A stretch of 57,267 bases of DNA from assembly GCA_016215155.1 (NCBI GenBank), contig JACRLQ010000040.1:1-57267 (forward strand), read 5' to 3'. Below, piece by piece: positions 22,584 to 31,575 of this stretch. A model generated the notes under the pieces. It saw only the letters and a program-made list of their open reading frames with translations, was not told where the DNA came from and ran no database searches. Made by a program: the position numbers and the translations under genes. Origin of the DNA: Nitrospirota bacterium (lineage in GTDB: Bacteria; Nitrospirota; Thermodesulfovibrionia; Thermodesulfovibrionales; UBA6898). Each line of letters opens with the position of its first letter. Positions within the stretch are counted from its first letter, which is position 1.

Positions 22584-23291
22584 TTACTTTTCCTCTTTTT
22601 TCAGGAACTTCAGGTAAGACTCGGCCTCTTTGAGATTCGGGTTGACCTCGAGGGCCTTCTGCCATTCTTCGAAGGCCAGTCCCGTAAGCCCGGACATGTA
22701 GTAGCTCAGTCCAAGCTGCACCCAGGCCGGTCCATAGGAGGGGTTGATGAGTTTCGCCTTGACGAAATGGACGATCGCCTCTTCGGTGAGTCCTTTGTTC
22801 CTGAGGGCGATCCCGAGCTTCGTATGGACGTCGGCCAGCTTAGGGAAGAGCTTGATCGCCTTTTTGTATTCCTCGATCGCCTCGTCGTTCATGTTGAACT
22901 CCAGGTACATGTTCCCGACCCTCATATGCTCATTGGCGAGTTTGCCGGCGATGAACGGGTCGATTGCGTTGGGGTCCGGGTGGGCGATCTGCGCGGCCAT
23001 CGAAAAAACTTCCTGGGCCTTCTTGAATTCCCCCATATCGTTATAGGTCACCGCAAGGTTAAGAGATACCTCTGTGTAGCGGGGATTAAGCTCCAGCGCC
23101 TTTTCGAAATGCTCGGCCGCCTTATTCATCTCACGCCTGAGGTTGTAGATGACGCCCAGCTTGTTATGCACATCGGCATACCTGGGGTTGGCTGTTATCA
23201 CTTCCCTGAGCACGGGCTCCGCGGCCTCGTAATTGCCCTCGGCGTAGAGCTTGTTGCCTAATTCATAAAGTTCCTGCAGATTTGAGCTCAT
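22584..23291 (-). CDS. TPR-repeat protein
   Basis: The 235-residue protein consists almost entirely of tetratricopeptide repeats, about six of them (LYELGNKLYAEGNYEAAEP, VHNKLGVIYNLRREMNKAAE, VSLNLAVTYNDMGEFKKAQE, VHTKLGIALRNKGLTEEAIV, AWVQLGLSYYMSGLTGLAFE). No signal peptide is visible, so it is probably cytoplasmic and a protein-protein scaffold. It ends six bases before the OppD-type gene and is likely co-transcribed with it. The partner is unknown. Confidence 0.82.
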   Translation of the reverse strand: MSSNLQELYELGNKLYAEGNYEAAEPVLREVITANPRYADVHNKLGVIYNLRREMNKAAEHFEKALELNPRYTEVSLNLAVTYNDMGEFKKAQEVFSMAAQIAHPDPNAIDPFIAGKLANEHMRVGNMYLEFNMNDEAIEEYKKAIKLFPKLADVHTKLGIALRNKGLTEEAIVHFVKAKLINPSYGPAWVQLGLSYYMSGLTGLAFEEWQKALEVNPNLKEAESYLKFLKKEEK

Positions 23292-23483
23292 ATGTGACTC
23301 ACATTATATGATGTATAAGAATTCATTGTCAACGCCCATGTCCCTGCGCATGACTCTTATAACAGCTGACTGTTCCTTTGTCGCTCCCAAGAGTTGCCTG
23401 ACGCCCCGGCATGCCGGCATACCGGTTTTTTTGGGCCTTGGAAATATCGTGTTCTTTTCTCATAAAAGGCCGCCTTTTTCTAT

Positions 23484-24509
23484 TTATTCGAGTTCAGTGA
23501 TTATGGGTTCCGGGGTCTTGTCCTTCGAAAAGGCGAGTACCGCCAGGTAAACAATATTTACAACAGGGACGATCATCAGCAGGCCGAGCCATTTGTTTTT
23601 ACCGAGATTTTCGACTATGCACATCCAGAGATAGACCATTATAAAGAAGCCCGCAACAGGGATGAATAAAAGTATAATCCACCACCAGGGCTTTCCCGCG
23701 GAGCCTACCATGGCCCACAGATTAAGAAGCGGCACCCATGCGGTCCATGCTGCCGGGCACTGAAGCTTCACGGCGATTCTGTACATGCAGAAACTGAAAA
23801 AGAGGTAAATAGCCAGACCTATGCCCAGGAAGACCAGCGTGAATCCGGCAAAGAGGCCGCCCATCAACATAGGGATGGCCACCAGTCCGCCTGAGTCCTT
23901 CAAAGGAAAACCTTTAGGAGTAATTGGTCTGGGCTCCGGAGCGGACGGCTTTGCAGGCGCAGCGGGCTTATCCGCTGGTGCCGGAGTTGACGGCTTTGCC
24001 GGTGCGGCAGGCGTCACCGCCGGAGTCGTTGCCGGCGCTGCCGGCGCCGGGGCTGGTTTTGCGGTCACCGGTGCGGCAGGCGTCGATGTTTTAGGCTGAG
24101 CAGTCTTCAGGGGCTCCGGTTTTGGCGGCTCCGCCCTGGCGGATGCGGCTTGGGCTGTTTTAACTTCCGCCGGTTTGACGACCTTCCTTCGCGGCTTTAC
24201 CCTGGTCCCCTCACCGGGGGCGGTCTTCACCGGACTAAAGGTCGGATCAACAAGATAGGCATCCCGGAAATATTCGTTGGCCTCATCAAATCTCTTGAGC
24301 TTGTAAAGGGCGTAACCCATAAGATAATACGCCGAAGGGTCCGGCTTTTCGGCTATGTACGCGTTTAGATGGCGGACGGCATCGCTATATTTCCCGCTGT
24401 AATAAGACTTAAGCGCGGACTTGTACTGGGCATCAGAATCGGCATATACTCTGCCGGCCACCGCCAGTGTCAAAAGCAGAAAAATAGCAGCCCAAACGGT
24501 CTTCTTCAT
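23484..24509 (-). CDS. Exported TPR protein with Pro/Ala linker and C-terminal DUF5684-like membrane domain
   Basis: The 341-residue protein starts with a signal peptide (MKKTVWAAIFLLLTLAVAG). Residues 25-95 form two TPRs (YKSALKSYYSGKYSDAVRHL, AYYLMGYALYKLKRFDEANE). Residues 110-200 are a Pro/Ala/Lys linker. Residues 205-330 hold about four membrane helices with AWTAWVPLLNLWAMVGSAGK and WWWIILLFIPVAGF, the pattern of DUF5684 seen near signal peptidases. The TPR part would face the periplasm. The 190 bases downstream hold no gene. Confidence 0.72.
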   Translation of the reverse strand: MKKTVWAAIFLLLTLAVAGRVYADSDAQYKSALKSYYSGKYSDAVRHLNAYIAEKPDPSAYYLMGYALYKLKRFDEANEYFRDAYLVDPTFSPVKTAPGEGTRVKPRRKVVKPAEVKTAQAASARAEPPKPEPLKTAQPKTSTPAAPVTAKPAPAPAAPATTPAVTPAAPAKPSTPAPADKPAAPAKPSAPEPRPITPKGFPLKDSGGLVAIPMLMGGLFAGFTLVFLGIGLAIYLFFSFCMYRIAVKLQCPAAWTAWVPLLNLWAMVGSAGKPWWWIILLFIPVAGFFIMVYLWMCIVENLGKNKWLGLLMIVPVVNIVYLAVLAFSKDKTPEPIITELE

Positions 24510-24534
24510 ATATGCCTCCCTATCCAGTCTCTGT

Positions 24535-25803
24535 TTACTCTTCGTCTTCGCCTAAACCATATAGTTTTTTTATCGTAGCTATAAGTTCGTCCCTGTCGTC
24601 CACATCCTCCTTGAGGGCCACCGTAGGAGGGTGAATAAGCTTATTTATGATAGCGCCGGCCATATAATCGACCGCCTTTATCTTTGTCTCGTCCAGGTCG
24701 GGGAACCTGTTTATGAATTTATCGAGTTCTTCCCTTCTGATCTCATCGGCCTTCTGTCTGAGCGCGACAATTGTGGGCACTGATTCCAGAGCGGACATCC
24801 ATCTGGAGAATTTTTCGACTTCTTCGTCTATGATGGCCTCCGCCTTTTGGGCCTCCGCCATTCTCCCCTGAACGTTCGTGTCGACCACGTCCTGGAGGTT
24901 GTCAACGTCATACAGGTATACATTGTCCAGGTTGTTGATCTCGGGGTCTATATTCCTTGGGACCGATATGTCTATGATAAATACGGGCTTCTGCCTCCGT
25001 TCCTTCATCACCTTCTGCATCTGGTCTTTGTTAAGCACGTAGGCCGGCGCGCCCGTGGAGCATATGATGATGTCGGCGTGGACCAATTCCTGAAGGAAAT
25101 CCTCAAAACGGACGGCCCTTCCGTTAAACTCGCTCGCCAGTTCGCAGCCCCGGTCATACGTGCGGTTGACGACCATGACCCCCGCAACCCCGTTATTTAC
25201 GAGGTGCCGGGCCGCAAGTTCGGCCATCTCGCCCGCCCCAAGGAGCATGAAGGACTTTCCGGAGAGGTCCTTGAATATCTTTCTTGCCAGTTCGACCGCC
25301 GCGAAACTTATAGATACGGCGTTCTCAGCTATCCTGGTCTCCGTCCTGACCCTTTTGGCGGTGGATATCGCCTTTTTCATGAGTTTGTTAAGGAGGACCC
25401 CGGTCGTTTTTTTGTCAAGCGCAAACGCGAAGCAGTCCTTGATCTGGCCGAGTATCTGGGGCTCTCCAAGCACCATCGAATCAAGGCTTGAGGAGACCCT
25501 GAATATGTGTCTGACGGCGTCAGGACCGCTCAGGGTGAAAAGGGCCCTCTCGAAGTCCGCCCTCTTTATGCCGTGGAATTCGGACAGAAAATTTCTTATG
25601 CTCTCGGTCGCGGCTGATGCGTTGCTTACGAAGGTATAGAGTTCGACCCGGTTGCAGGTTGAAAGGAGCGCCGCTTCCCTTACCTCAGGCAGTTTGCGGA
25701 GGCCGAAGATACCCTCTTCGAGCTTGCTGCCGTTGAAGGCAAGCTTCTCCCTGATATCGACACCAGCGGTCTTATGGTTTACGCCCTGGACAAGGATCTT
25801 CAT
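24535..25803 (-). CDS. hemA: HemA, glutamyl-tRNA reductase
   Basis: ATG 25803 (MKILVQGVNHKTAGVDIREKL) overlaps the ccsA stop by ATGA. An upstream in-frame start lies inside ccsA and is rejected. The 422-residue enzyme has the catalytic Cys in LLSTCNRVELYTF, the NADPH site LLGAGEMAELAARHL, NRTYDRGCELA and IDISVPRNIDPEI, and a helical dimerisation domain at the end. It reduces glutamyl-tRNA to glutamate-1-semialdehyde, the first step of tetrapyrrole synthesis. Coupling with a CcsA/HemX-type membrane protein is a common arrangement. Confidence 0.96.
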   Translation of the reverse strand: MKILVQGVNHKTAGVDIREKLAFNGSKLEEGIFGLRKLPEVREAALLSTCNRVELYTFVSNASAATESIRNFLSEFHGIKRADFERALFTLSGPDAVRHIFRVSSSLDSMVLGEPQILGQIKDCFAFALDKKTTGVLLNKLMKKAISTAKRVRTETRIAENAVSISFAAVELARKIFKDLSGKSFMLLGAGEMAELAARHLVNNGVAGVMVVNRTYDRGCELASEFNGRAVRFEDFLQELVHADIIICSTGAPAYVLNKDQMQKVMKERRQKPVFIIDISVPRNIDPEINNLDNVYLYDVDNLQDVVDTNVQGRMAEAQKAEAIIDEEVEKFSRWMSALESVPTIVALRQKADEIRREELDKFINRFPDLDETKIKAVDYMAGAIINKLIHPPTVALKEDVDDRDELIATIKKLYGLGEDEE

Positions 25804-26615
25804 ACGAAGGAATGGATGCTCTTCATGATGAGATTGACCCCGAAGAAGGTGAACAGCACGATACAGAACCCCACGATAGAGAGTATCGCGGCCCTCCTGC
25901 CCCTCCATCCGGCTATAAGTCTGACGTGAAGCACTGCCGCATAGATAAACCAGGTGATCAGGGACCAGACTTCTTTGGGGTCCCACCTCCAGTATCTCCC
26001 CCAGGCGCTTTCGGCCCATATTACGCCGGTGATGATCGCAAGCGTCAAAAGAGGCCAGCCTATTGTGATAAGCCTGTAGTTGATCTCATCGAGAATCTGC
26101 AGGTTCGGAAGCCGCTGAAAAAGACCGCCCAGACGCTTTGATTTCACATAGTGCTCCTGGACAAGATACATGATGCCTACTCCGAAGGCGAGGGCGAAGG
26201 CCGCGTCTCCGGTAAAAGCCAGGACGGTATGAACGCCGAACCAGTAGCTCTGAAGGACCGGGCTCAGGGGCTCGATCTTGCGGGGGAGTATGGAAGAAGT
26301 GAGCATCATGACAAATACGACCGGCATCACAAAAGACCCGAGAAGTCCGATTTTATAGCGGTATTCGAGAATAAAGAAAAGCATTATTATGCACCAGGAA
26401 AAAAACGATGAGGCCTCGTGGAGGTTCGAGATCGGGATATGTCCGGAATTGACATACCGCATGATTATATTTGCGGTATGAAAGGCGAACCCAAGCAGGG
26501 CCAGAACTATCATGATCCTTGAGGTGGTCCTCGTCCCCTTGAAAAGTTCCATGACACTTACCACCGCGGAGGCGAGGTATAGGGTCAGGGCCAGCTCAAA
26601 CAGATAGAGTTCCAT
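25800..26615 (-). CDS. CcsA/HemX-type cytochrome c assembly membrane protein
   Basis: The 271-residue protein starts at ATG 26615, overlapping the stop of a small upstream gene (TGATG); a TTG one codon earlier is possible. It has eight or so membrane helices and the intact WWD region ESAWGRYWRWDPKEVWSL with YAAVLHVRLIAGW and GVNLIMKSIHSF after it. It is the second CcsA-like protein of the window and, unlike the one at 17652, keeps the Asp of WDPKE. Position before hemA fits either CcsA or HemX, the membrane regulator of GluTR. Confidence 0.87.
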   Translation of the reverse strand: MELYLFELALTLYLASAVVSVMELFKGTRTTSRIMIVLALLGFAFHTANIIMRYVNSGHIPISNLHEASSFFSWCIIMLFFILEYRYKIGLLGSFVMPVVFVMMLTSSILPRKIEPLSPVLQSYWFGVHTVLAFTGDAAFALAFGVGIMYLVQEHYVKSKRLGGLFQRLPNLQILDEINYRLITIGWPLLTLAIITGVIWAESAWGRYWRWDPKEVWSLITWFIYAAVLHVRLIAGWRGRRAAILSIVGFCIVLFTFFGVNLIMKSIHSFV

Positions 26616-26785
26616 CAAAAGCAGCCCAGCTCACATTCTTTTATTCTGATGCCCAGTTCATCGGCGACCTTGCCTACCTCACTGTAGGGGACTTTCAGGT
26701 CTTCAGCTATCTTCCTGGCTGAGCCACAGGGGATCTTTTTGTCCGCGGAATATGTCAGTAATGCCTTTTCTATATCTTTAGTCAT
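26615..26785 (-). CDS. Small conserved-looking protein (56 residues)
   Basis: A 56-residue frame from ATG 26785 reads MTKDIEKALLTYSADKKIPC at its start and ends in RIKECELGCF. It overlaps ccsA by TGATG, which supports translation. The middle (GSARKIAEDLKVPYSEVGKVADELG) looks like a small winged or helix-turn-helix unit. Three cysteines (residues 20, 51, 55) may bind a metal. It leads the ccsA-hemA operon. The function is unknown; a regulatory role in heme synthesis would be a guess. Confidence 0.7.
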   Translation of the reverse strand: MTKDIEKALLTYSADKKIPCGSARKIAEDLKVPYSEVGKVADELGIRIKECELGCF

Positions 26786-26849
26786 TCAGTAGTCCCTGGT
26801 CTTCGGTAACGTTCATCTCTAAATAGAGTCCGTGTATAAAGAAAAAAGC

Positions 26850-26963
26850 CGTCATCCTCGGGCCTGCCTGCCGGCAGGCTTGACCCGGGGATCCAGAACA
26901 TACTGAAAACAATGGATTCCCGCCTTCGCCAACAGTAGGTGCCTTAAGCACGGGAATGACGCC
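26850..26963. repeat. Palindromic intergenic repeat carrying a 23-bp insert
   Basis: The 270-base gap between the small gene and the DUF4912 gene holds two hairpin units: CCTGCCTG-CCGGCAGG (26862-26880) and ATTCCCG...CGGGAAT (26917-26957). The loop of the second contains a 23-bp repeat (26929-26951) found at three other places. Related TCATTCCCG palindromes lie at 12324-12483, 19888 and 38262. Confidence 0.65.
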
Positions 26964-27059
26964 CAAAAACAGACATGACAGTTTATACACAGACACTAAC
27001 TATATATAAAATATACAATGTTCAGGGCCAAAAACACAATTTCGATGCGGCCCGGATAG

Positions 27060-28643
27060 TCAGTAGCCAACCCTGATGCCGGCTTCCTGCAGCTTCCTGA
27101 CTACTCCCAGCTCATCGAACTCAAGAATCGGCGGCACGGAGACCCTTGGAGACCTCCGGATCACCCTGAACCCTCCCTCGGCGTCGACCAACCCTATCTC
27201 GGCGATGATCTCTTTTCCTGACATCATGCTTTCAAAATAACCGCGTCCGGTTACCCGGTCCAGCCGTATTTCGAGGAAACTTCCTCCCGGAGCCGGTGTG
27301 TCGTCTCCGCCGGTAACATCGTAGATCCGGACGGCAAGTCTGTATTTGGCAGAGTTGACCTCCGGATCGATGACCTCCCAGTCAAGGTAAACGACCCTCG
27401 GATCAACAACCATAAGTATAAATGAGTTTTCGCCGTACGTTTCCGGCAGTCCTGCGGGTATTGGCTCTTCAGGGCCCCCCTGATAGTCCTCAGCCGGATC
27501 ATCCGCCGGCAGGAAGATCTTCAAAGGCCGCCTTACCCCCTCCCTTTCCTCCATCTCCGCGACAGAAAGAAGCTCCGTCGCCGGAGTTTTAAGAGTGGGG
27601 GATGTCTTTTCGGCTTTGGCGCTCACGGGGGGAGTGGATGGGGCGCCGAGGCCAACCTCGGGCGCTTTGCCCGGCGGCGCGTCAGCTCTGCTTTTTGGGG
27701 CCGGGCTGACGAGTTTCCCGGCACTTCCGGTTGCTTTGCCTGCCGCCTTTCTTAGAGCCGCCGGTTTTACAGACTTGACTATTGCCGCGCTTGCAGGCAC
27801 GAAAACAGGCTTCCGTGCTGACTCCTTTGATATCACCTGAGGTTTCCCTGCAGTCTTAACGGCGGCGCTTTTTGCCGCGGGCTTTCCGGAAGCCACGCTC
27901 TTTAACGGAGCGGCCATTTTTACGGAAACCGAGGAGTCTTTTTTAACGGGCTCTGTCTTTTTCCTGGACGCTGCCTGAATTCCGGTCACGGAAGTGGCTT
28001 TGTTCGTTGCCCCGGAGCTCTCTTTTTTTATGGCCGGCTTAGTAACAGGCTTTGCCCCGGTCCTCTTTTTTGGAGTAACGGGTTTTGCCGTTGCCGCCTT
28101 CATCTCCGTTTTTTTTGGTGCGATGGGTCCTTTCGTTGCTTTCTTCCCGATTTTTTTCACGGGTTTTATCTTCGGAACAACTTTCTCCGGAGCGGGTCTT
28201 TTCTCAACCGCCTTTTTCACGGCCTTCCTGACCGACGCCGCTGTTTTTACTTTTTTTATTACTGAAACAGTCCCGGCCGGCTTTTTTACAGGTGCAGCGG
28301 CGGCGACTTTGGCAGAGGGTTTCACCGTGACTTTTGTCTTGCCGGCAGGGGATTTTGATTTTAGCGCCGCCGTCTTTGGTAACGCCTTTTTTACTGTTTT
28401 AGAAACCGGCGCGGCCTTGACCGGTTTTTTCTTTGGCGCGGCCTTTGCCTCAGCCGTTTTTTTTCGCCCTGCGGTGACTTTATCTGATTTCGACGCCGCG
28501 ACTATTTTTTTCCTGGCGGATTTATCCGCCGCGCCGGGGTTTTTCTTTCCGGCTATGACCTCAGATGCCTTATTAACGGATTTTTTTTTCGTATTTTCTT
28601 TTTTGATGATTGTTGCCGTTCGTTTCTGCGCCTTTACCTTCAT
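27060..28643 (-). CDS. DUF4912 protein with long Lys/Ala-rich N-terminal region
   Basis: The 527-residue protein has two parts. Residues 1-350 are low-complexity, basic and full of KKP, KAA and PVKK units, like histone H1 or AlgP tails. Residues 375-527 form a DUF4912 domain (NSFILMVVDPRVVYLDWEV, YRLAVRIYDVTGG, FRVIRRSPRVSVP), a domain of unknown role seen in Nitrospirota, cyanobacteria and clostridia. The basic tail could bind nucleic acid or polyanions, but this is inferred from composition only. The long open frame on the other strand here is a by-product of the biased codons. Confidence 0.8.
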   Translation of the reverse strand: MKVKAQKRTATIIKKENTKKKSVNKASEVIAGKKNPGAADKSARKKIVAASKSDKVTAGRKKTAEAKAAPKKKPVKAAPVSKTVKKALPKTAALKSKSPAGKTKVTVKPSAKVAAAAPVKKPAGTVSVIKKVKTAASVRKAVKKAVEKRPAPEKVVPKIKPVKKIGKKATKGPIAPKKTEMKAATAKPVTPKKRTGAKPVTKPAIKKESSGATNKATSVTGIQAASRKKTEPVKKDSSVSVKMAAPLKSVASGKPAAKSAAVKTAGKPQVISKESARKPVFVPASAAIVKSVKPAALRKAAGKATGSAGKLVSPAPKSRADAPPGKAPEVGLGAPSTPPVSAKAEKTSPTLKTPATELLSVAEMEEREGVRRPLKIFLPADDPAEDYQGGPEEPIPAGLPETYGENSFILMVVDPRVVYLDWEVIDPEVNSAKYRLAVRIYDVTGGDDTPAPGGSFLEIRLDRVTGRGYFESMMSGKEIIAEIGLVDAEGGFRVIRRSPRVSVPPILEFDELGVVRKLQEAGIRVGY

Positions 28644-28718
28644 GCTTCCCCCTTTGCTCTATGCTGGAGTATATTGTATCAAAATTTGTCCGGACTGGAC
28701 AGGATTAATAAAGACCCG

Positions 28719-31367
28719 TCAATGCGCCTCAGCCCAATTCTTCCCGTGGCCTATATCGACCCTTACAGGCACGGACAGTTTAATCGCCTCTTCCATCTCG
28801 GTCTTTACGAGCGATCTCACCGCCGCCAGTTCCCGTTCAGGCAGTTCGACCAGGAGCTCGTCATGGATCTGAAGGACCATCCGCGCCTCAAGATGCTCTT
28901 TTTTGAACCTGTTACGGATATTTATCATCGCTATCTTTATGATATCCGCCGCGGTCCCCTGTATCGGAGTGTTCATGGCAAAACGTTCCCCCTGCTGCCG
29001 GACCGTCCTGTTTTTGTTATGCAGTTCCGGTATCGGCCTTCTTCTTCCAAGGAGAGTGCAGGCATAGCCTTTTTCTTCCGTCTCCTTTATAACGGCCGCA
29101 ATATACGCATTGACCCCGGGATGCTTCGCGAAATATTGCTTTATGAATCTATCGGCCTCGCGCGTGTCGATATTCAAAGTCCCGGAAAGCCCGAAGGCCG
29201 AGATGCCGTATATAACGCCGAAATTCACTGTTTTCGCCACTCTCCTCATGTCTGAGGTCACCCTGTCAGGGCCGACCCCGTAGATTTCGGAGGCGGTGCG
29301 CGTATGGATATCGCGACCGCTTCTGAAGGCCTCGATCAACCCCTCGTCCTGACTCAGATGCGCCAGAATTCTTAGTTCGATCTGCGAATAATCGGCGGAA
29401 AGGAGAAGGTTCCCTTCGTCGGCGATGAAGGCCTCGCGGATAGGTTTTCCCCACTCACCCCGCACCGGGATGTTCTGCAGGTTTGGTTCGCTGCTGCTTA
29501 ACCTGCCCGTGGCCGTGATGGTCTGGTTGAACGAGGTATGGATCCTTCCGGTTTCGCGGTCGGCTATGGCCGGCAGGATATCGAGATATGTGGTCTTGAG
29601 CTTTGTGAGGGTCCTGTACTGGAGGACCTCCCTGGGCAGCTCATGCTGCAGGGAGAGTTCTTCCAGGACGTCCACGTTCGTCGAAAAACCTGTCTTCGTC
29701 TTTTTAGAGGGCTGCAGCCCCAGGTTGTGAAACAAAATCGAACTCAGCTGCTTCGGAGAATTGATATTGAATTCCTCTCCGGCAAGGAAGAAGATCCTTT
29801 TTTGTATGCTGTCGATTTCCGCTGTGATCTTTTTCGAAAGCCTGTGCAGTTTCGAGGCGTCAATCTTTATCCCGGTCATTTCCATGTCCGAAAGGACCTC
29901 TATAAGCGGCATCTCTATATTGAAATAGACCTGATCCAGCCCCTTCTCCCCGAGCTTGTCAAAAAGCAGCCCCCTTAACTCAAAGCTCAGGGCCGCGTCT
30001 TCTGCGCAATAGGCCGTGGCTTCGTCCAGCGGGACCTCAGCAAAGGTCGCCCTTTTTTTGAGGACATCGGCAAAGGGCCGCTTCTTCTTCGACAGATACT
30101 CGAAGGCCGCCTCATCGAGGCTGTGGTTTGATTTGTTGGGGTTAAGAAGGTACGCGGCGATCATGGTGTCGTACAGGGGGCCTTTGATTTCGATATTTTC
30201 GCGTCTCAAAACAAGAATGTCATATTTGAGGTTATGGCCGATCTTGGCTATATTTTTATCTTTCATTACCGGGGAGAGAATGGAAAAGACCTGTTCAGCG
30301 GGAAGCTGGCTTTGAGTCCCCTCCGGCAGAAGGGAATGCCTCACCGGTACATATACCGATAAATCTTTTCCGCTGCAAAGTGAGATGCCGACGAAACTGT
30401 CGGAAAGAGGGTCACGCCCCGTTGCCTCGACGTCAAAACATACCTCGTCTTTTATGGACGAGATGACGTCATTGAGCTCCGTAACCGTGAGGATGGTTTT
30501 GTGCTGCCTGACCGGTCCGCTCCCTGAGGGGAGGAGTTTCATGAAGCTCGTAAATTCGAGCTCCCTGAAGACCGTCAGCAGGGCCAGCCAGTCAGGCTCG
30601 CGAAGGACCAGATCGCGCGCCTCGAGGTCGAGCGGGACGGACGTATCGATCGTCGCGAGCCTCAGGCTTAACCGCGCTGATTCGGCCCCTTCCGTGACCA
30701 TATTCCTCAGCCGCTCTTTTTTTATCTTATGGGGGTTTTGAAGCAGGTCTTCGAGGCTGTCAAAGGATGTCAGGAGCTCTCGCGCGGTCTTTTCCCCTAT
30801 CCCTTTTATCCCGGGGATGTTGTCGGACGTATCGCCCGTAAGCGCCATGAATTCGGTCACCCGTTCAGGCCCGACCCCGAATTTCTCCCTGACATACGCC
30901 GGATCAAGCACCCTGTCTTTCATGGGGTCGAAAATCTTTATGTGGTCATCGACAAGCTGCAGCATGTCCTTGTCCGCGGTGACTATGAATACCTGGTCAT
31001 TTTTGCCGGCCACCTGTTTTGCTATCGTCCCGATTATATCGTCGGCCTCATAGCCGGGGATTTCGAAGGTCCTGATATTAAACGCCGAGACGATCTTCCT
31101 GATATACGGCAGTTGTTGCACCAGTTCGGCAGGGGCCTCGGGTCTGTTCGCCTTATAGTCCTGAAAGAGCATGTGACGCTCCGTAGGGGCAGGGGTGTCG
31201 AATGACATTATGATGCCGTCGGGGTTTTTGTCCTTAATGATCTTCAGCAGCATATTCGTAAAGCCGAATATCGCGTTTGTGGGCAGGCCCTTCGAGGTCG
31301 TAAGCCCTCTTACGGCATAAAAGGCGCGATAGACATAAGAATTTCCATCGATCAGGTAAATGTTCAT
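28719..31367 (-). CDS. polA: DNA polymerase I
   Basis: The 882-residue enzyme has all three domains. Residues 1-290 are the 5'-3' exonuclease (DGNSYVYRAFYA, EADDIIGTIA, TADKDMLQL, MALTGDTSDNIPGIKGIGEK). Residues 310-480 are the 3'-5' proofreading domain with the Asp-x-Glu of CFDVEATGRDPL, so proofreading appears retained. Residues 500-882 are the polymerase, with LLSADYSQIELRI near 655, RRVAKTVNFGVIYG and QIHDELLVELPE near 835. It fills gaps in repair and removes Okazaki RNA primers. It is transcribed divergently from purB. Confidence 0.97.
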   Translation of the reverse strand: MNIYLIDGNSYVYRAFYAVRGLTTSKGLPTNAIFGFTNMLLKIIKDKNPDGIIMSFDTPAPTERHMLFQDYKANRPEAPAELVQQLPYIRKIVSAFNIRTFEIPGYEADDIIGTIAKQVAGKNDQVFIVTADKDMLQLVDDHIKIFDPMKDRVLDPAYVREKFGVGPERVTEFMALTGDTSDNIPGIKGIGEKTARELLTSFDSLEDLLQNPHKIKKERLRNMVTEGAESARLSLRLATIDTSVPLDLEARDLVLREPDWLALLTVFRELEFTSFMKLLPSGSGPVRQHKTILTVTELNDVISSIKDEVCFDVEATGRDPLSDSFVGISLCSGKDLSVYVPVRHSLLPEGTQSQLPAEQVFSILSPVMKDKNIAKIGHNLKYDILVLRRENIEIKGPLYDTMIAAYLLNPNKSNHSLDEAAFEYLSKKKRPFADVLKKRATFAEVPLDEATAYCAEDAALSFELRGLLFDKLGEKGLDQVYFNIEMPLIEVLSDMEMTGIKIDASKLHRLSKKITAEIDSIQKRIFFLAGEEFNINSPKQLSSILFHNLGLQPSKKTKTGFSTNVDVLEELSLQHELPREVLQYRTLTKLKTTYLDILPAIADRETGRIHTSFNQTITATGRLSSSEPNLQNIPVRGEWGKPIREAFIADEGNLLLSADYSQIELRILAHLSQDEGLIEAFRSGRDIHTRTASEIYGVGPDRVTSDMRRVAKTVNFGVIYGISAFGLSGTLNIDTREADRFIKQYFAKHPGVNAYIAAVIKETEEKGYACTLLGRRRPIPELHNKNRTVRQQGERFAMNTPIQGTAADIIKIAMINIRNRFKKEHLEARMVLQIHDELLVELPERELAAVRSLVKTEMEEAIKLSVPVRVDIGHGKNWAEAH

Positions 31368-31575
31368 GAGTGATTATACTCCCGCCGCCCGAGGCATGCA
31401 AGATTTGACGGACAGGTCAGCGCCGCCTGGGGGGACCCCTGGTGTCCGTCCCGGTCTTTGAACGGCCCATCCCGCCGCGGCCCCGATAGTTTTCATAATA
31501 TGGCGGATATTGTTAAAATACAGACCGGCGGCAGTTTCCACAATACCGGGGCAAAATTTATATGAAGAGGTATCC

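Noticed and set aside
27994-28872. Long open frame on the + strand (about 290 codons)
   Set aside because: It lies opposite the Lys/Ala-rich part of the DUF4912 gene and consists of Phe/Thr/Ala runs, which is the expected complement of Lys/Ala/Pro codons.
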